Source: Cylindrodendrum hubeiense (Eukaryota > Ascomycota > Sordariomycetes > Hypocreales > Nectriaceae). From it: a stretch of 64,000 nucleotides of DNA. The notes beneath the pieces are model-generated. The model saw only the letters and a list, made by a program, of their open reading frames with translations, searched no databases and was not told the DNA's origin. Shown one piece after another: positions 47,273 to 57,217 of this stretch (the stretch's first letter is position 1; each line of letters starts with the position of its first letter). The translations under genes were made by a program, and so were the position numbers. The stretch lies in contig JAANBB010000151.1 of NCBI GenBank assembly GCA_014621425.1, positions 17,836 to 81,835 of the forward strand, in the 5' to 3' direction.

Positions 47273-48805
47273 CTAGTGATGAAAGGCCATGGCGTAGAAG
47301 TCTTCGTCGACAAATTCAGGTTCCTCTTCGTATCGTAGTGCTCGAGCGGTGGTGGTCAAGAATGGCAGGGTCAAGTTCCCGCTCAAGTCCGCAGCGGGTT
47401 TTTTGACCTAGTTGGGAGTTAGTGTGTGCTTGAAGAAAACTCTGGGACGGGCTGAATATACCAAGGGCACGTTGTACATATGCTCTGCTCGTCCGTAGTC
47501 ATGGATGGTGGTTGAATCCTAGATGTATGGTGAGCCTCACGTTGTCTCTGGAGAAAATTAGAACATACCTGCTCTGTTGGTCTCACAGTGGGGTATCGTA
47601 GACCTGTACCCCCGGCAAGACGCCAAAATTGCAGCTCACGTTCCTCATCAGATAGCCTGGTTCGCGGTGTGTTGGTCCGATCAAATTGCGAGCGTAGGAT
47701 GCCATAGTAGGTTTCGGAGGAACTGGTGAGCGTAACGGCCGACCCCGGGACCAAGTAACGGACGCGATTGCCCACAGTTGGGAGGATCTGGAAGTACTTC
47801 TGCCGTCTGTTTTTGATGAATTTGTTCCACGGGGAACCAGGAACAACTCGAAAAGGATGCCAAAATGGCGCCTCATGCCAGTTTGGGCAGCCAACGCGAG
47901 TCAATAGCTTCCGTCCGTCGTCGGATATCTTGACTTCGGTATCTAGGGCGGAAAATACGGCACCCGGAGGCTGGTCAGACTTTTCCCATCCCTCTCGGGA
48001 AACATGCCAAGTGGTTTTGAGGAAGGCCGACATCTCTTTGCGACCTCTGCTGCTCGAATCCGTGAGGTGTTGTTGCCAAAGGGAGTGACTCTTCAGGTGC
48101 GGCGTAATGACATAAGTAGCGAAAAGGAAAGCAATCGTCGCGTTTGTCAACAGAGTTGATATCTTCAGTTTTGGATGATACGGCTCTTCCCATGTCTCAG
48201 CTGTGAGCAGCATTGACAAATAGCCCAAGTTTCCAATAAAGTATTGCGACTCAACCAGCTTTTGGACCCACGGCATAGCCAGACCTCCCTCTGACATCGC
48301 ATGGGCGGGCAAACCTAAGTCGGGCTCTCGTGAGAAGATGGGGGACGCGCTTTTATACCACAAAACGATAGCACCTCGCACGACGAGATTTGGGTCGACA
48401 CCGGATTCTGTGGCGTAATCTAGAATTTTCTGCAATACCACGTTGTCGTCGGGAGAATCCCGGAGTAATGTCTTGATGAGGTTGATGCTGGCAGTGATCA
48501 TAGCTGCGATTTTGGTAAGTCGGAAGAAATGATAATAGCGATGAGTTCTTACCTGCCACAGTTGGTGGTTTCACATCCACGGGCATTGTGTGCATGAGGT
48601 TCGTCATGATTTCCAGACGAATCTTTTCAAGATGCTTCGAAGAATCTTCCATCAAGGCCTCCTCCTCCCAGAGGGGCCTGTAGAACAACACGTTGTCCAT
48701 GGTGGTTGTTGTGATGGTGCAGGATGAAGGTTGTGGTTTTCGCGGCTGCAGCGCAGCTGTAAACAAAGTCGTGTGCTTGGCAGCCAGTTGACAAACGGCA
48801 GCCAT
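47273..48805 (-). CDS. MAT1-1-2: Mating-type protein MAT1-1-2
   Basis: Four exons, 48805-48553, 48503-47569, 47518-47462 and 47407-47273, with introns of 49, 50 and 54 nt (GTAAGA, GTATGT, GTATAT donors), give about 459 residues. It matches MAT1-1-2 of Sordariomycetes, which is needed for sexual development after fertilisation but has no known biochemical activity. Support: position and orientation between MAT1-1-1 and MAT1-1-3; the helical N-terminal region (VVLQKILDYATESGVDPNLV, VRGAIVLWYKSASPIF); and the conserved core ending WHEAPFWHPFRVVPGSPWNK. The final two short exons (DSTTIHDYGRAEHMYNVPL; then VKKPAADLSGNLTLPF to AMAFHH) are my splice inference; reading through intron 2 gives a different tail that stops at 47419. 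A Met within exon 1 (MDNVLFYRPLW) is an alternative start. Confidence 0.88.
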
Positions 48806-48961
48806 TCACTGAAAACAGAAATTAGGCACCGATCAGGGTAGCCCTACCTATTTAACGCCGCAAACTTGGTGCATCTTTCACTTTTTCTTTTCTTTCTGGG
48901 TTTCACACCAACAACTTCTTCCCTCTGCCTTAAATTTCGTCTCCCTCTGACCAAGAACATC
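48806..48961. promoter_or_regulatory. Compact divergent promoter MAT1-1-2 / MAT1-1-3
   Basis: Only 156 bp separate the two start codons, so transcription of both genes must be driven from a shared region. It holds CCCTACCTATTTAA (about 48841-48854) and CT-rich leader sequence before MAT1-1-3. Confidence 0.6.
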
Positions 48962-49730
48962 ATGAGACCTCGGGCTGAAATCCCAGAAGCTGAACTCGAG
49001 CTTCCTCGAGATGTACCGATCACCTTTGTAACCACCACGTTTCAAGGTGATGTCAATGTCTTTTTGCCCGAGACTTTTGACATCAGATGCGTGCACCGAA
49101 TCGCGATGAACTTCAGGTAAGCCCAATACGCGACCTCACCCATCTTTCAAGCCTAGCTTACCATGACAGTCGTCGCATAAACCAGCAAGTCACGGTGTAT
49201 CACGATTCTCATCGCCAGAAGTATCGTCTTTGCCCTCTCTCATACCATGTCTTGATGAAAACTACAACTTACGGACAATTCTGCTTTGAATGTGGTATGT
49301 ACCTGATGACGAGCTACGATTTGCGCACCGCTGACCAGGAATACTAAGACGCTTGTAACACCCCCCCACCGGAGAGCAAGGTGGTATATTGGGATTCAGA
49401 TAGCTCCGAGGCTGAACCAGAACCTCAGCCAGAGCCTCAACCAGAGCCTCACATCCCGCGTCCCAGAAACAAGTGGATTATGTACCGCCAAGCAAAGTCT
49501 CAGGAAATCGCTCAGCAGAACTCTGGAATCACTGCTGCCGAAATCTGTGAGTCCCCAGATCAAATAACCAATCACTTCTAACAAGTTCAGCCACGATCGT
49601 GTCTAAAATGTGGAAAGACGAGACCCCTGATGTCAAGGCTTATTGGCAAGCCTTGGCCGAAGAGGAAGATCTGAGACACAAGGCACAGTACCCGGACTAC
49701 AAATTCACGACCAAGAAAAAGACCACCTGA
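48962..49730 (+). CDS. MAT1-1-3: Mating-type protein MAT1-1-3 (MATA HMG-box)
   Basis: Four exons, 48962-49116, 49170-49294, 49349-49546 and 49591-49730, with introns of 53, 54, 54 minus 10 = 44 nt (third) and consensus ends, give 205 residues. The C-terminal half is an HMG box: HIPRPRNKWIMYRQAKSQEI, then ITAAEISTIVSKMWKDE and AYWQALAEEEDLRHKAQYPD, ending FTTKKKTT. The third intron sits at the position typical of MAT HMG boxes (after the Ile of AAEI, before ST). Before the box lies an acidic WDSDSSEAEPEPQPEPQPEP segment. Intron 2 (49295-49348, GTATGT...CTAAG) is multiple-of-three and removes an in-frame TAA at 49345; without this splice the HMG box would not be made. It is divergent from MAT1-1-2. 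Presence of MAT1-1-3 is informative for the family of the host. Confidence 0.9.
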
Positions 49731-49843
49731 GATCTGTCCGATCACTTGGCAGGACTGTTCACCGAGAACACTTTTGGTAATTGATTTGTCTTCTCCCAAC
49801 ATGGTTGAAATCTCTTAGAGTTTCTGGCTCCTGGTATTCCACC

Positions 49844-50071
49844 ATGGAAACTGAAAAGGGCGAGAATTCATACTGGAATTCTTCATTAGGCAATTGGCCA
49901 TTCAAGTGAGTCACCTGAAAGTGAAGAAGAAACGTCGACTGACAAACATGCAGGGATGGCAGTGACACGACCTTCTTTCACGAACATTTGTTGACGCGTT
50001 TGCATTTGATGATACCCAAAGTGGGCCACAACGAACTGATCCTTGTGATCAAGCTGTTGGGGGCAGTATGA
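49844..50071 (+). CDS. Candidate small two-exon gene between MAT1-1-3 and apn2
   Basis: The start context is ACCATGG. Exon 1 is 49844-49905; a 48-nt intron (49906-49953) has donor GTGAGT, branch CTGAC and acceptor CAG; exon 2 runs 49954-50071 to TGA. This gives 59 residues: METEKGENSYWNSSLGNWPF, then KDGSDTTFFHEHLLTRLHLM, then IPKVGHNELILVIKLLGAV. There is no signal peptide; the end is hydrophobic. It begins 113 bp after MAT1-1-3. I do not recognise the product. It could be a small idiomorph gene, an alternative 3' exon set of MAT1-1-3, or a chance spliceable frame. Confidence 0.4.
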
Positions 50072-50432
50072 TGGTATCCCGTTCTCGACTCAGGCTGGTA
50101 TCGGTGGAGGCTTCAGGTCACCATTAGGCTGGCATTAGGCCATCATCAGGGTGGCCTAGGGTGGGAGAAAATGGGAACCGCATGCGAGATCACAATCTGT
50201 TTCTTCTTCTGGCTTTTGTACCATAGGATACTCTACATGCCGTATGCACTACGCATCGGTCTAGACCTCCAAATGGACTTGACTTCAAACATACCACTTG
50301 CTCTCTATAGACCCGACCACGGAAAACATTCCCGTAACTGCTCCAAATGATTGCACCGTAACGCCATCCCGATCCTTCATCCCTAGCGGAAGTTCCAAAT
50401 GGGCCTGACTTCAGAAACCGCACTTTTACTCT

Positions 50433-52524
50433 CTACAAACCTGACGACGATGAACCATTCCAGTCACTGCTCCAAATGAATGTCCCGCACCGCCATTCAG
50501 ATCCCTTCTCCTTCTCACCAGAAGGGCCAAGAGGCCGCGGACAGATGTAGAACGATCGCCCTGTGCTCAAAGTTAGCCACTGGTTCGTACAATTCGTACT
50601 ATATGTCATAGTGGTACACGGATCATGGACTTACCGCAGTTGACACCCGGCTTCTTGGTGGTGAGGCTGATGCATGGTTCGTGATGCTCACATCGGGGCG
50701 CAACTCGCTTGCTTAGGAGCTTCGACCAGGATTCCTTTGCTTCGATTGGATCAAACACTCTTTCAGATGCGTCGTCTTGAGTCGAGAAGGGCGCTTCCGA
50801 AAGAGTCTCCGACGGTTGTGGCAGAGGCTGTGGTTGTTTGGACAGACCGTTAGAAGTACCAAGCGAGGTCTTTGTTGTCGGCGGAGGCGTTATTCTTCCC
50901 GTGGCCTGCACATACGGGTTTTCGGGCTGAGGCGCTGAAGCTTTCGGTTTGAAGAAGCCTTGCAGCGTCCTCTGTCCCGAAGCCACTTTGTTCTTGGCGT
51001 CGACGGAACTTGATGATGCCTTGCTCCTCTTCAAAGTCCGCTTCGGCGCCTGCTCAGCCGTGTCCGCAGGCCTTTTTGCAATCGGCTGAGGGTGGGTGCT
51101 AAAGTTACTACCTGGCGGGGTTTCGGCTCTATCCGTGCTCGTAGAGTCCTGTTGGGAGAGGCTCGGGCTGGCTTTCTTTGTGAACATGTCGCGAATGCTC
51201 TGTCGACGATCGAATTCCGGTATCAACCTTGCGGACAAATGAAGCAAGTCCTTTGGGCCCCAGTCGCGAAGACGCTGATCGCCGTGAAACATACCCGGAG
51301 GATTCAGGAGCTCCATCAGCGCGTGCCCATTGTCCTTGACCATCGGCTTGTCTGATAGCGTCGCGAATACTGGACAGTGATCAGAGCCCATCAAGCCTTC
51401 TTGAATGTTGGCAGAAGTGAACCAATCCTTGATGCCGTCACTGCACAGGACATAGTCTATCCGGCTGCCGTTGTTGGCAGGTCGTGTATTTCGTTTGGTA
51501 TCCCAGCACGTGTTCATTCCTTCTCTCTCAGGGTGGAAACATCGGCAAAGGTCCCATAGTACAGGGTCTTCCCTCCCTTCATCCCGAGACCCCTCTACAG
51601 TTCCCTCAAAGATGAGCTGGTTGAATAGCCGACGGGCGGGCGTGCTCATCCAATCCGCTGTACTCACACCCTCCTTCTGTAGCATCTCAGCTACGTTGGT
51701 AGAGTCGATATCGGACCGGATGATGTTCAAATCGCCAGTCAGAACCACTTGCTTGCCCTCTGCAACAAGATTTCTGATTCGTACATCAAGCGCTTGGAGG
51801 AAGCCGAGGCGAAACTCATCTCGGGACTCATCGCGGTTGGCCGGGCTGTAAACTCCAAAGAGGACGAAGGCCGGGAACTCAAGAATGACACATCGACCTT
51901 CGGAATCGAGAGTCGCTTCGTCGACGGCGCTGTCCAGTTGTCCAGGACGCGGATAGCCGCCAATCTGCTGTTCTCGGGGGAGATCTCGAAACTTGATCGT
52001 AGATTTTGGAGAGGGCAGAACACCAGTGACTCCCTCCTCGGCTCGAATTGGAGTGCATGTCGCATTTCTTGTATAGATTGCAACACCGGAGTATCCTAGT
52101 TGGCCTTGTTAGGTATGATGCTGTGTAGGAGACGACGACTGTACCCTTTTTGTGCTTTGGTAGACTGAAGAAGACGTCCCAGCCAGGTACAAGAACCATG
52201 TCGTCTTGCAAATCTTTCCTCTGAATTTTGGTTTCTTGCATGATGACGATGTCTGCCTCGAGGATGTCGAACATTGCCTGTGAAGGTCGTGTGAGCCGAG
52301 TTTCCACCTGGATGTTGAACCACCTACCCCAAAGGACCGTTTCTCTCTCCATGGCTGGTACCCAAACGGGTTTCTAAGGCAAGTCAGCTTGAGGCAATGC
52401 AAAGGCGCTCAAAGATGACGAAACACGGACCTTATGCCGTTCACTATGATGACTTGTCAGCGTGTGTCGTGGGTCAAAGCAACGCAAGGACCATACCGTT
52501 CCAAGTAGTGATACGAAAAGACAT
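50433..52524 (-). CDS. apn2: AP endonuclease / DNA lyase Apn2
   Basis: Six exons, 52524-52497, 52443-52431 (a 13-nt micro-exon), 52373-52328, 52277-52145, 52095-50635 and 50560-50433, give about 602 residues. It is an exonuclease III-family enzyme that cleaves abasic sites and 3' blocks in base-excision repair. Visible: MSFRITTWNVNGIRNPFGYQ; VIMQETKIQRKDL (metal-binding Glu); YSGVAIYTR; FGVYSPANRDESRDEFR; VVLTGDLNI (catalytic Asp/Asn); SRIDYVLCS; GSDHCPVFA (catalytic His); a PIP box QRTLQGFF for PCNA; and the C-terminal GRF zinc finger split by the last intron (CEHHEPC..., FYICPRPLGPSGEKEKGSEW, RCGTFIWSSDW). It is the usual inner flank of MAT opposite SLA2. Confidence 0.95.
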
Positions 52525-52988
52525 TTTGAAGGGTTTAAGCCGACATCAATCGGAACGGGGAACAAAATGACAGAGATCGCTTCAGGGAATCATGTTGGTT
52601 GGATAAGGAGGAGCGTCACGCAAAAGATTCGCCGTGGAATTGAGATTTTGGATGTAGGCCCGCCGATACAGATTGGAATCCTGAATCTCTTGCGACGCAC
52701 TATGTGAGAGAGTTCGGCTTCCTGCACGAGACTGTTAGGACAACGTTGTGCAAAGCTGCTCGCATAATCGTCATTGAGGCTCGCGCCCCACCTCGCGATC
52801 CTGCAGTCGGCGGTTTCGCGCGCACTGCACGAGGTCACGTGCAGCGCGGTCACAGGGCAGAAATTTAGGTACCTGACAATTGAGGCACCACTGATTGGCG
52901 GCGGTTCCAACCGAGCTTCGGCCAAGAATGACCTGATCCCTCAAACTTGCAGTCTACCTCAACCCGTCAACGAACAACGTCGCCCACG
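52525..52988. promoter_or_regulatory. Divergent promoter apn2 / cox13
   Basis: 464 bp between head-to-head genes, with GGTCACGTGC (E-box 52836-52841) and TTTAGGTACCTGAC (about 52863-52876). Confidence 0.5.
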
Positions 52989-53725
52989 ATGTCCGCCGCC
53001 CGACAGCTCGCCCGTACCGCCCCGCGCTTCGCTGCGCAGCTGCGCGCTCCCGCCCAGCGCCGCCTTGCCAGCACCGCCACCGAGAACGCCTTCGTCAAGG
53101 AGCGCCAGCACATCAAGGAGCACGCCGCCGGCACCACTGGTGAGTGGAATCGATACCACGGAGTCCAATTGGAGTAATTGAAGGGATTGCTGACCTCTTG
53201 AAGAACTGTGGAAGAAGATCTCTCTTTAGTACGTCCCCCCCCAGTGGTTGAGTGAATTTACGAGCCGAGCTTCGATTTCGGGGATCCGGATGGTCGTAGA
53301 TGACGACGCCCAGTGGTGGCATTGACGGGCGAATTTGCTAACAGATTTGAAGCGGTGTCGCACCCTGCCTGATCGCCGCCGGTGCCAACGCCTACTACCT
53401 CTGGAACGAGCACTGGGACCACTGGAACCACATGCCTCCTCTGGAGGAGCGCGCCGAGTACTCGTACCAGAACATCCGCTCCAGGAACTTCCAGTGGGGC
53501 GACGGTGACAAGGTGAGTCGGAATCCCCCATATACCCAATTCATGTTGCTAATAACATTTTAGACCCTCTTGTAAGTTCAGACGCTTCCCAAGACTGGGA
53601 ATACTCGACAGACTGGGGCGCACTACCTGCCCGATGTCGATACCTTGAAATTGAAGGAAATGCTAACCGCTCACTACAGCTGGAACGAGAGCGTCAACCA
53701 CCACCGAACCGACAAGGTTGCTTAA
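52989..53725 (+). CDS. cox13: Cytochrome c oxidase subunit VIa (Cox13)
   Basis: Five exons, 52989-53139, 53204-53228, 53353-53512, 53564-53571 (an 8-nt micro-exon) and 53680-53725, give 129 residues. The N-terminus (MSAARQLARTAPRFAAQLRA, Arg/Ala-rich) is a mitochondrial presequence. The mature part has ELWKKISLYGVAPCLIAAGA (one membrane helix), then YYLWNEHWDHWNHMPPLEER and YSYQNIRSRNFQWGDGDKTL, ending FWNESVNHHRTDKVA. These are hallmarks of Cox6a, a small regulatory subunit of complex IV. The tiny fourth exon (ACCCTCTT) is required to restore the frame. Confidence 0.95.
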
Positions 53726-54507
53726 GTTACTTAAGCTAGCATCTTGGGACCAAGGTCTTGCGTTAGACAATTGATGGACCACTCCTCCGGGAGGCACATT
53801 GTACATGTTTCCTAGACTCGAATTGACTGATTAAACTGTTGGCATTGTCGACTGTGACCCATTTGTTTGACTGATCTGTTTGGCTACTGAGAGGCCCGGC
53901 CCGGTTGGCTGGGTTGGAGTGTGATATGTTGATGACTGGTGCGCTGCTCCGCTGCTCGTGCTATCCTTCGTACGCTGCTTTGGTGGTGTCCATATTTATC
54001 TACTGGCTTGTAAAGTCCTGGAGGCACCGAGGTCCTCTGAATTGACTTCATGAACTCCTCCAGCGTCGCCTGGGACGAGAATACGTCCCCGTTATTCCGA
54101 TGCCCGTTCCTGGGGAGCATCAGCCGATATTGTGTCATCCCACTCTCCGAAGATCACGTGATGATTTTGTCCGAGTACGAGTACCTGGGTACCTCAGGCG
54201 GTCCACTCCACGCGTAGGCGCGAATGCCCAGGACACGACGAAACAGCCAGCCCAGAATCAGAGGGAATATTCAAATTGATGAATAACCGAGAAATTTTAA
54301 GAGGAGGAACTTGAATTGGCGGGCCCCAAAAAAACCTTGTCGTTGGCCATCGCTCTGTGGCTGTCATGACCTGCAGGGCTACCTGAATGTTTGGCTGCTC
54401 TTCCTTGGCCCTGGGTAGTCACGACGAATGCGCGGATCGCTGAACAAGACACCCGCCACAATATTTCAACCGCTGGGAGTAGTTCAGAACTCCAAGATCT
54501 CGCGAGA
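53726..54507. other. cox13-apc5 intergenic region
   Basis: 782 bp with no supported gene. It contains a palindromic GATCACGTGATGA (E-box 54155-54160) and TACCTGGGTACCT (about 54183-54195) upstream of apc5. An in-frame upstream ATG at 54391 would extend apc5 by 39 residues. Confidence 0.5.
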
Positions 54508-56970
54508 ATGGCGCGCTATTTGAACCCGGCCAAAATCGGCCTCCTTGTTCTTGCTGAGCTCTACGCCGAAGGCGCTGTGCCAAGTGATGCAGTGCTGCCT
54601 GTCCTCTCCTTCATCACATCTCATCTCATGGACCACGCCCCCTCGAAAGCCACCGCAGATCAGGCAGCACGATGGAACAGGGCCGAACGCACCGTCAGTC
54701 TGGTAATCGCCATCAAAGATTTTGAGAAGCTTCTTGGCAGCTATCCCTTCTTGATGGGCATGCCTGGACGGAAACTGTGGGACCAATTTCTCGGGAAGCT
54801 TTGGAGCATCAACTCGCTTGATGCTTTGCATGAGTTCTTTGAAACCTTGCCTGGCATGCTGTCCAAGAGCAGAGAAGAGCGGCGGAGACTGGCGGATCTT
54901 GGCGAACCCGAAGAGGAGGAAGGCATCAAGCTATCGCCGAACTCGCCGCTGGGGACCTTTGTCCGCAGAGCCCGGCTGGAGTATCAACGGCTTCGCTTCC
55001 ATGACTGTACCGAGTTGTGGAAGAATTTTGTGCGATACCGGCAGCCAACGGCTCACTACCTGAAGCGGAAGATCCCAGGCTTCGGACGGCTCAGCTTTGA
55101 CAATGTCCTCCTTCTGGGCGAGCAGGAGGACTGGGACCACAAAGGCGTCATGGATTTGGCATCTGTAGCATATGGAGATATGCTCACGGGGGACCAGAGT
55201 AGTACCCTGGCCGTCAGTACTGATGATATTGAAACTCTGCTTGAGTTTCAGATTGAACAAATGCAGAGTGAGTGATGTTCCTTGATCGTCGCATGGGCTT
55301 TGACTAATCTACGTTAGAATACGGGAACAGGATACCACTGGAGATCAGGCATCAGTTCCATGACTTGCTCAATGACAGCTTTCTTGTTCCCAGTCTCACA
55401 CACTATCTCAGGTATGACTGCCTAATATCTACTTCCGTTGCCATCTCATCTGACCTTGAACAGCTTTCTAGACTCCTGGAGAGCAGGAGATTATCCCACA
55501 GCATTCGATTTCCTCCACCGTTATTTCGACTACACAATGCAGAACCGAGATCGCCTGTTTTATCAATACGCTCTGATGAACCTGGCGGTCCTCCAAGCTG
55601 ATTTTGGCTGCCACAAAGAGGCTGTAGCAGCCATGCTGGAAACCGTTTCCACAGCAAGAGAAAACCGTGATATGACCTGCCTCAACTTTGCCCTGAACTG
55701 GTTGTTTCACTTTGGTCGTGCCCATCCTGATCTCGTCCGAGATTTGGAAACCAACAGCATGCTGGGTACCGGCAAGGAGAGCCTGGCGTTTCTTCGCGTC
55801 AAGGCTAAAGAGACGGGAATGTGGACGCTCTGGAGTTCCGTGCTCTTGAGCGAAGCGAAGCTAGGTCTCGTGAATGGTGACAGCGTGGCGACGGCCCTCG
55901 AGTTCATGGTCCGGAGCTCTCAAATCATTGTTGAGAGGAACATGAAGAACATGTTTGGGTCCCAGCTTTCCCTTTCAGCCGCCTTATGGGATCGACTGGG
56001 ACTTTCCAGCCTGTCGTTCATGACCTCTGAGGTCTTTCTACGCTGCCATGCGAGGCATTCTATCTTTGACGACGAGCTCAAGCTCACCTGCCGCATTGCG
56101 CTCCTCTTGGCGGCTCGCGGGAAATACGACGAGGCCCTGGCGAAGCTGGAGGCCTTGGAAGAAAACTCACTGAGGTCGTGGAAGCCCAGCCAATACTGGC
56201 ACAAGTACAGAGGCGTAATCAAGCTGAAAAGAGACCTGCACCATAATAATCTCGAGGGAGCAGAGCAGCTCCTGTCCCAGATCATGCAATCGAAAATGGA
56301 CGATCTCGAACCAGACATGGCCTTCCTGGTCGACACTCTCCACATCGACTGCTTGACCCGCCGAGGCGACTTCCAGGCCGCCTTTGCGAAGGTCGACAAT
56401 TTGATGTCGAGGCTGGGAGACGAGAAAAAGGATGTGGCTCTCCGAGTTAAACTGCTGTTGCTGAAGGCGTCACTTCTCGACAGATGTGGGCGAACACAGC
56501 GAGGCTTCACCATCGCGATGCGAGCTACGAGCATTTCCTGGCGAGCACGACTTATTCCGTCCCTCTGGCACTCAACTGGCGCTGTCGCAAACATCCTCGT
56601 CTCTCTGGCAGAGTTTGAAGCGGCGTCTGAACTACTTACTGCTGTCATCCCACGATCACTCGAGTGTGACGCGGCCGGCCTCACTGCCCAACTCTACTCA
56701 TATCTCGCCGACGCAAACATGGGCATGGCGGGAAAACACGACGCCAAGTCTAATAAGCGCAAGGAGTACATGACCAAGGCTCTCGCAGCGGTGCAAAAGT
56801 CATTCGACCACTACTCCAGCGTCGAAGATATTAACCAGCAGTGCCAAATGATGGCGAAGAAGGCGATGATAATGAAGCTATCCGGGGATATGGTCTTGGC
56901 GGCGGATTATGCGGCGGCGTATGTAGAGTTACGGAAGAGCGCCGAGTTGCTCAGTCTTGGAGGGAAATGA
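54508..56970 (+). CDS. apc5: Anaphase-promoting complex subunit 5
   Basis: Three exons, 54508-55267, 55318-55411 and 55464-56970, with 50- and 52-nt introns, give about 786 residues from the ATG of MARYLNPAKIGLLVLAELYA, which matches the typical Apc5 beginning. Apc5 is a TPR-rich scaffold of the APC/C ubiquitin ligase that ties the catalytic arm to the TPR lobe. Visible: the N-terminal domain (DAVLPVLSFITSHLMDHAPS; KLWDQFLGKLWSINSLDALH), then FLDSWRAGDYPTAFDFLHRY with FDYTMQNRDRLFYQYALMNL (Apc5 signature region), and degenerate TPRs to the end (ARGKYDEALAKLEALEENSL). It is the standard neighbour of cox13 outside MAT. Confidence 0.94.
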
Positions 56971-57217
56971 GTGATGATGGACGATTACGATGAAAATGGT
57001 TGAGATTAAGGGATTCAGCGGGCGGAGCCGTGGAGCATCCTTGGAGGTTCATTATAACTGTTTATTTGTACATGGGACGGGTGATAGATCAACAAGTCCT
57101 GGCCTGTCCTCTCACTCAGAGCGACAACATCTATAGGCACGCATTTCATGTCCATCTTCATATCATTTCCCAACACTGTGAATACGCCAACCAATAATCT
57201 GTTCCTCCCGAATCCTT

